Origin: Pseudonocardia broussonetiae
GTDB taxonomy: Bacteria; Actinomycetota; Actinomycetes; Mycobacteriales; Pseudonocardiaceae
Length of the DNA: 64,000 nt
Assembly: GCF_013155125.1 (NCBI RefSeq)
Contig: NZ_CP053564.1
Coordinates: forward strand, 4,285,501 to 4,349,500
Reading direction: 5' to 3'
Both the position numbers and the translations under genes were made by a program. Under the pieces are notes generated by a model that was not told the DNA's origin, did not search any database, and saw only the letters and a list, made by a program, of their open reading frames with translations. This document shows, piece after piece, positions 59,928 to 64,000 of this stretch. Position 1 is the stretch's first letter, and the number at the start of each line of letters is the position of its first letter.

Positions 59928-61316
59928 ATGTCCGACCCCCTTTTCGACCCCTTCAGTCCGGCCGATCAGCTGAATGCCGAGGAAGTGCTGGCGAAGGCCC
60001 GCGCGGGCGGCGGTGTGACGTGTCCGTACCCGGGCGTGGCGGTCGTGGCCGGGAATGCCGGCGTCCGTGCCGTGCTGACCGATCCCGAGACGTTCTCCAA
60101 CGCCTTCAACTTCGATCTCGAACGCGGACCGGCGCCCGATCTGCACGACCCGATGAACACGATCATCGCGCGGTCGGATCCGCCGTACCACAGCGCGATC
60201 AGGAGGTTCCTGCGCCGCTGGTTCGAGCCGGCGCGGCTGCGCAGGTTCGAACCGCACGTCCGCGAGATCGTCGAGGCGGTGGTCGCGGAGCTCCCGACGA
60301 GCGGCCGGGTCGACCTGATCGGCCACCTGGGCAGGGTGATCCCCGCCCGCACCGTCTACGCGATCATCGGGATCCCGACCTCCGACCGGGACCGACTGCA
60401 GGCGTCCTCAGACGAGCTGAACGCGAACCTGCCCGCGCCGAGCCCCGACCTGATCGCCCGGATCCGGCAAGTCTTCGTCGAGGTGATCCAGGACCGTCGC
60501 GCGTCGGGGGAGCGCCGTGACGACGTCATCGACGGGCTCGTCCACCCGGACGGGGACCTCGTGTTCGACGACGAGGTCGCCGCCGGACACCTCCTGCAGC
60601 TGCTCGTCGCCGGCGCGGACACCACCACGAGCCTCATCGGCAACCTGCTGCTGCGCCTGCTGCAGGAGCCGAGCCGGTGGGACCGCGTCGTGGCCGACCC
60701 GGGGCGGGCGGCCGCGGCGGTCGAGGAGTCGCTCCGGCGGGACTCGCCCCTGCCGTTCACCCTGCGCACCGCGGTCGCCGGGACCGAGCTCGGCGGCTGC
60801 CCGGTGGAGCCCAAGGACCGGATCGTGCTGAGCCTGCAGTCGGCGAACTGGGACGAGCAGGTCTGGGGCGACTCCGCGCTCGAGTTCGACCTCGACCGCC
60901 CGCGGGCGGCTGCGCACCTCTCGTTCGGTTCCGGGATCCACACCTGCCTCGGCGCCCCGATCGCCCGCATCGAGGCCCGCGTGACGATCGAGGTGCTCAC
61001 CGAGCGCTTCCCCCGGCTGCGCCTGGCGCCCGACCACGCGCCCGACTACCTGCCCGTCGCGCAGATGCGCCTGCTCCGCAGCCTGGTCGTCGACCTCGAC
61101 CCGCCCGCGGCCACGGAGTCCCGACCGGTGCTGCTCGAGGTCGACCCGGACCGCTGCGAGGGCCACGGGCTGTGCGAGAGCGAGGCCTCGGAGCTCGTGC
61201 ACCTCGACGACGACGGCGTGCTCGTGATCGACCGGGTCGACGTGCCGGCGCACCTCGTGGGCGCGGCCACCCGGGCCGTGCAGGTGTGCCCGGTCGCGGC
61301 ACTGCGGCTGCGCTGA
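59928..61316 (+). CDS. Cytochrome P450 with C-terminal fused ferredoxin
   Basis: A 462-residue fusion. Residues 1-390 are a bacterial P450: oxygen-activation I helix AGADTTT (228-234), ExxR (Glu267-Arg270), heme loop FGSGIHTCLG with Cys340. After a short linker (about 391-399) comes a ferredoxin, 400-462, VLLEVDPDRCEGHGLCESEA with Cys410, His413, Cys416, and Cys454 in VQVCPVAAL: the CxxHxxC...CP pattern of 3Fe-4S/4Fe-4S ferredoxins that usually are separate genes beside actinobacterial P450s. The fusion should speed electron delivery; no reductase gene is visible. ATG 59928 follows AGAGGAG. The in-frame longer ORF is rejected. Confidence 0.93.
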   Translation: MSDPLFDPFSPADQLNAEEVLAKARAGGGVTCPYPGVAVVAGNAGVRAVLTDPETFSNAFNFDLERGPAPDLHDPMNTIIARSDPPYHSAIRRFLRRWFEPARLRRFEPHVREIVEAVVAELPTSGRVDLIGHLGRVIPARTVYAIIGIPTSDRDRLQASSDELNANLPAPSPDLIARIRQVFVEVIQDRRASGERRDDVIDGLVHPDGDLVFDDEVAAGHLLQLLVAGADTTTSLIGNLLLRLLQEPSRWDRVVADPGRAAAAVEESLRRDSPLPFTLRTAVAGTELGGCPVEPKDRIVLSLQSANWDEQVWGDSALEFDLDRPRAAAHLSFGSGIHTCLGAPIARIEARVTIEVLTERFPRLRLAPDHAPDYLPVAQMRLLRSLVVDLDPPAATESRPVLLEVDPDRCEGHGLCESEASELVHLDDDGVLVIDRVDVPAHLVGAATRAVQVCPVAALRLR

Positions 61317-61351
61317 CGCGCCCGCCCGACGTTCGGAAGGAGTGAGGACAG

Positions 61352-62386
61352 ATGAACGAGAACGTCTACCCGCACAACTGGAGCCGGGAGGGCTTCCTCG
61401 GCGACTTCGTCGTGGCGCTGCGGCCGCATCCCATCAACGAGTACACCGAGGTGGCCGGCCCGCACGCACCGCACCGCATCGACCTGACCGCCGTCAAGGC
61501 GGTCGACGCGACGGACCCCGCCGAGCTGCCCACCGCGTTCGCCCGCTCCCGCAACGACCTGGTGCTCTCGGTGTCGGCCCGGTCCGAGCCGACCCCGTTC
61601 GTCTGGCGCAACGCCGAGTACGACGAGGTGCACCTCGTCCAGGAGGGCGAGCTGGAGTACGTGACCGACTGGGGCACGCTCGCGGTGCGGCCCGGTGACT
61701 TCGTGTTCCTGCCGCGCGCGGTGTCCTACCGGGTGGTGCCGACGACCCCGACCACGCTCCGGGTGATCATCGAGACCCCCGAGGCGGTCGCGATGAACCC
61801 GCAGGCGCAGCCGGGGATGATCAACGCGGCGCGCGCGGTCCGCCGTCCGGACCCGGCGCGGGTCTCGCAGGAGAGCGGTCCGACGACGCTGCTCATCCGG
61901 ACCACCGACGGCATCACGCGGTTCACGATGACGAACGACCCGCTGGCGATGACGGAGATCGTCTACGGCCGGGCACCGGTGTGGACGGTCAACCTGGCCG
62001 ACATCCAGCCGGTGGCCTACCTCCCGGCCGGCGGCCCGCCGTCGCACTTCGCGGAGACGCCGACCAAGGACCTCCTGCTCTACACGCTGAGCTCCCGGCC
62101 GGGCGGGCGCCCGCCCCAGCACCACAACGCCGACTACGACGAGCTGGTCTTCTACTTCCGCGGGCCCGCTCCCTACGGCGGGCTCGACGCACCCGGCACC
62201 GGGATCTGGATCCCGAAGGCCGTCGCCCACTGGGGCCCGAGGGAGGACCCCGAGGGCGGGTACCTGGCCTGGCTCCTCGAGAGCGGCGGCACGATCCGGC
62301 TGACCGCAGAAGGGCTCGCCGCCGCCGAGCTGATGGAGACGAGCCTGTTCCACCCGCTGGTGCCCGCCCCCGGCGGCGTCGCGTGA
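61352..62386 (+). CDS. Homogentisate 1,2-dioxygenase-like bicupin
   Basis: A 344-residue cupin oxygenase. The C-terminal cupin has the homogentisate dioxygenase iron triad with matching spacing: His258 in QHHNADYDELVFYF, Glu264, and His293 in IPKAVAHWGP. The N-terminal half has the second barrel (YDEVHLVQEGELEYVTDWGT, VRPGDFVFLPRAVSYRV). It is about 100 residues shorter than true HGD (about 440), so it is a compact relative that may act on a different hydroquinone or catechol. ATG 61352 follows GGAAGGAG. The stop overlaps the BKACE start (GTGA). Confidence 0.88.
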   Translation: MNENVYPHNWSREGFLGDFVVALRPHPINEYTEVAGPHAPHRIDLTAVKAVDATDPAELPTAFARSRNDLVLSVSARSEPTPFVWRNAEYDEVHLVQEGELEYVTDWGTLAVRPGDFVFLPRAVSYRVVPTTPTTLRVIIETPEAVAMNPQAQPGMINAARAVRRPDPARVSQESGPTTLLIRTTDGITRFTMTNDPLAMTEIVYGRAPVWTVNLADIQPVAYLPAGGPPSHFAETPTKDLLLYTLSSRPGGRPPQHHNADYDELVFYFRGPAPYGGLDAPGTGIWIPKAVAHWGPREDPEGGYLAWLLESGGTIRLTAEGLAAAELMETSLFHPLVPAPGGVA

Positions 62387-63213
62387 GCGCCGTCGTCACG
62401 GTCGCGCCGACCGGACCGCTCGCGACGAAGGCCGACAACCCGGACCTGCCGACCCAGCCGCACGAGATCGCCGACGCGGTGGCCGAGGCGTACCGGGCCG
62501 GGGCCGCGGTCGCGCACCTGCACCTGCGCGACGAGCACGACCGCCCGACCGCCGACCCCGACATCGCCCGGCGGACGATCGACCTCATCGCGGAGCGGTG
62601 CCCGATCCTCGTGCAGCTGTCCACCGGGGTGGGCCTCGACGTGCCGTTCGAGGAGCGGGAACGGCTCGTCGAGCTGCGGCCGCGCATGGCGACGCTCAAC
62701 CCGTGCAGCATGAGCTTCGGGGAGGGGGAGTTCCGCAACCCTCCCCGGGACGTGCGCCGCCTCGCCGCCCGCATGCGCGAGCTCGGCGTCCGGCCCGAGC
62801 TGGAGATCTACGACACCGGGCACCTCGACGCCTGCCTGCGGCTGCGCGACGACGGGCTGCTCGAGGAGCCGCTGCAGTTCAGCATCGTGCTGGGCGTGCG
62901 CGGCGGCATGGCGGCCACCCCCGACAACCTGCTCGCCACGGTGCGCAGGCTCCCGGCCGGCAGCGTGTGGCAGGTCATCGCGATCGGCCGCGCGAACCTC
63001 CAGCTCACCGCCATCGGGCTGGCGCTGGGCGGCAACGCCCGTGCCGGTCTCGAGGACACCCTCCACATCGCCCGGGGCGAGCTCGCCGCGGGCAACCTCC
63101 CGCTCGTGGAGCGCGCGATCGCCCTGGTGGGCGCCGTGGGCCGGACGGTGGCCGACGTGGCGCAGGCGGAACACGACCTGCAGCTGACCCGACCGGCGCT
63201 GAGCCGGACATGA
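62383..63213 (+). CDS. Beta-keto acid cleavage enzyme (BKACE, DUF849)
   Basis: A 276-residue BKACE: VVTVAPTGPLATKADNPDLP, zinc ligands HLH (His45, His47 in VAHLHLRDEHDRP), PEILVQLSTGVG-like CPILVQLSTGVG, and the C-terminal ALGGNARAGLEDTLHIARGE. It uses acetyl-CoA to cleave a beta-keto acid, giving acetoacetate plus an acyl-CoA; family founder is 3-keto-5-aminohexanoate cleavage enzyme. GTG 62383 overlaps the dioxygenase stop, implying that the ring-cleavage product yields a beta-keto acid. Confidence 0.92.
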   Translation: MSAVVTVAPTGPLATKADNPDLPTQPHEIADAVAEAYRAGAAVAHLHLRDEHDRPTADPDIARRTIDLIAERCPILVQLSTGVGLDVPFEERERLVELRPRMATLNPCSMSFGEGEFRNPPRDVRRLAARMRELGVRPELEIYDTGHLDACLRLRDDGLLEEPLQFSIVLGVRGGMAATPDNLLATVRRLPAGSVWQVIAIGRANLQLTAIGLALGGNARAGLEDTLHIARGELAAGNLPLVERAIALVGAVGRTVADVAQAEHDLQLTRPALSRT

Positions 63214-63224
63214 CAAGAGGAGCG

Positions 63225-63719
63225 ATGACCGTGCTCGGTGACCTGTCGGACCCGGAGGCGGCCCTCCGCACGCTGGCGGCCGAACGCGCTTGCTGGGACA
63301 CCTACCTCGCCTACTTCGAGGTCCTGGACGAGAAGCGACCCGTCCTCGAGGCGTGCGCGTGCTTCACCGAGGACGCCACGATCACGTACGGCATGAAGGG
63401 CGGCGCCCTGGAGTTCACCGGTCGCGCCGAGTACGCGGACTTCCTCGCGGGCGCGACGGCGGCGCAGGAGATGGTCGCGCACGTGGTCGGGCAGCACCGC
63501 TTCGTCTGGGACGGCGGGACCCCGCGCCTCATCACCTACGTCACGGTGTGGCAGTGGTTCGTGGCCGACGCGCACCGCGGTGACCTCCGGCCCGCCGACT
63601 ACGTCGCGGTCGGCCACTCCGTGGACGAGTTCCGGGACGTCGGCGACGCGTGGCTGATCGCCCGGCGCACCGTGCGCCCCGCGGCCGGCATCACGGCCAT
63701 CGGCAGCAGGCCCGCCTGA
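63225..63719 (+). CDS. SnoaL-like/NTF2-fold protein (second copy)
   Basis: A 164-residue protein from ATG 63225 (an ATG at 63210 overlapping the BKACE stop is an alternative). NTF2-like fold with LRTLAAERACWDTYLAYFEV, CFTEDATITYGMKGGALEFT, ITYVTVWQWFVADAHRG, and GHSVDEFRDVGDAWLIARRT. The pattern matches SnoaL-like domain proteins that accompany ring-hydroxylating or ring-cleavage steps. GAGGAG lies close before ATG 63225. It could be an isomerase or dehydratase for an intermediate. Confidence 0.8.
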   Translation: MTVLGDLSDPEAALRTLAAERACWDTYLAYFEVLDEKRPVLEACACFTEDATITYGMKGGALEFTGRAEYADFLAGATAAQEMVAHVVGQHRFVWDGGTPRLITYVTVWQWFVADAHRGDLRPADYVAVGHSVDEFRDVGDAWLIARRTVRPAAGITAIGSRPA

Positions 63720-63801
63720 GGACGACGCACGTCCCGGCGGCGCGGACCGCCGCACACGCTGCTGCGCTCCGTGCGCCGGCACCGACCGAGAGGGAACCAC
63801 C

Positions 63802-64000
63802 ATGACCGCGACGGGCACGACCCCGCCACCGCCCACGGGCCCCGACGACCGCCTGCGGATCGTCTGCCTCGAGGAGCACGTGTCCACCCCTGCACTGGTG
63901 GAGGCGTGGACCGCGCACTCCCTGCCGTTCGGCCGCGGGCCGCTGCTCGACCAGCTGGCGGACCTGGGCGAGGGCCGGTTGGCCGCCATGGACGACGCGG
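63802..64000 (+). CDS. Amidohydrolase (ACMSD/aromatic decarboxylase-like), N-terminal part
   Basis: Frame open to the window edge (66 codons). After a Pro/Thr-rich leader it reads RLRIVCLEEHVSTPALVEAW and ends LGEGRLAAMDDA. The EEH with following TP and the late MDDA are typical of amidohydrolase-2 family proteins (aminocarboxymuconate semialdehyde decarboxylase, gamma-resorcylate decarboxylase and related). Family decision is based on the N-terminus only. ATG 63802 has GAGAGGGAACC upstream. It is the sixth gene of the operon. Confidence 0.7.
   Translation, partial: MTATGTTPPPPTGPDDRLRIVCLEEHVSTPALVEAWTAHSLPFGRGPLLDQLADLGEGRLAAMDDA

Noticed and set aside
1..64000. CRISPR arrays, tRNA or rRNA genes, transposases, integrases
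   Set aside because: No regularly spaced repeats, cloverleaf-like sequence or DDE/serine/tyrosine recombinase motifs were seen while reading; a tRNA or covariance search was not possible here.

Overview
The window is very GC-rich, gene-dense DNA with strong G/C preference at third codon positions, frequent GTG starts and many ATGA/GTGA stop-start overlaps. This fits a soil actinomycete of the Pseudonocardia/Pseudonocardiaceae type (inferred from gene content and codon use, not from a marker gene). I saw no rRNA, tRNA, CRISPR array, prophage or transposase. Most of the window is catabolic and transport functions, each block beside its own regulator.

Left end (1-7.9 kb): a small GTG-start protein, two large adjacent MalT/LAL-type LuxR regulators (the second with an eroded helix-turn-helix), a small acidic protein, an AI-2E-family permease and a small membrane protein. 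Sulfate-ester island (about 8-21.7 kb): a minus-strand operon encodes a 53-residue membrane peptide preceded by a possible seven-residue leader, a SulP anion permease, a bona fide formylglycine-generating enzyme (FGE), a membrane protein, a CPA1 antiporter and a DUF2254 membrane protein. Nearby are two large Cys-type sulfatases, the likely FGE substrates. One is intact; the other is broken by a single in-frame TAA. An aquaporin and a HAD phosphatase lie between them.

Middle (21.8-38.1 kb): a MOSC protein coupled to a phthalate-dioxygenase-reductase-like flavoprotein; an HSL-type esterase; a Baeyer-Villiger monooxygenase; a haloacid-dehalogenase-like HAD protein; dodecin; an HdeD-like remnant; a MmyB-type regulator with a DHA2-type exporter; an amine module (APC permease, flavin amine oxidase, ABM-fold protein) with a divergent TetR gene and clear operator-like repeats; a MerR regulator divergent from a SnoaL/SDR pair; and a decapitated 2-oxoacid dehydrogenase E2 gene.

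Right half (38.1-59.3 kb): two IclR regulators, then an aromatic-acid MFS permease, FAD hydroxylase and extradiol dioxygenase operon (salicylate-to-catechol meta-cleavage type). Next come a CoA-transferase/aldehyde dehydrogenase operon divergent from a LysR gene, a 3-hydroxyisobutyrate-dehydrogenase-like/MHS permease pair, a LysR-MarR pair, a CocE-type hydrolase, a complete three-subunit molybdenum hydroxylase, a TetR gene, an extended SDR and an MBL-fold protein.

Right end (59.4-64 kb, cut by the window edge): a tightly packed operon headed by a 13-bp inverted repeat. It encodes a SnoaL-like protein, a cytochrome P450 with a ferredoxin fused to its C-terminus, a homogentisate-dioxygenase-like cupin with the full metal triad, a BKACE (DUF849) beta-keto acid cleavage enzyme, a second SnoaL-like protein and an amidohydrolase. 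I could not match this combination to a known pathway. It is the best candidate in the window for an undescribed ring-cleavage route.
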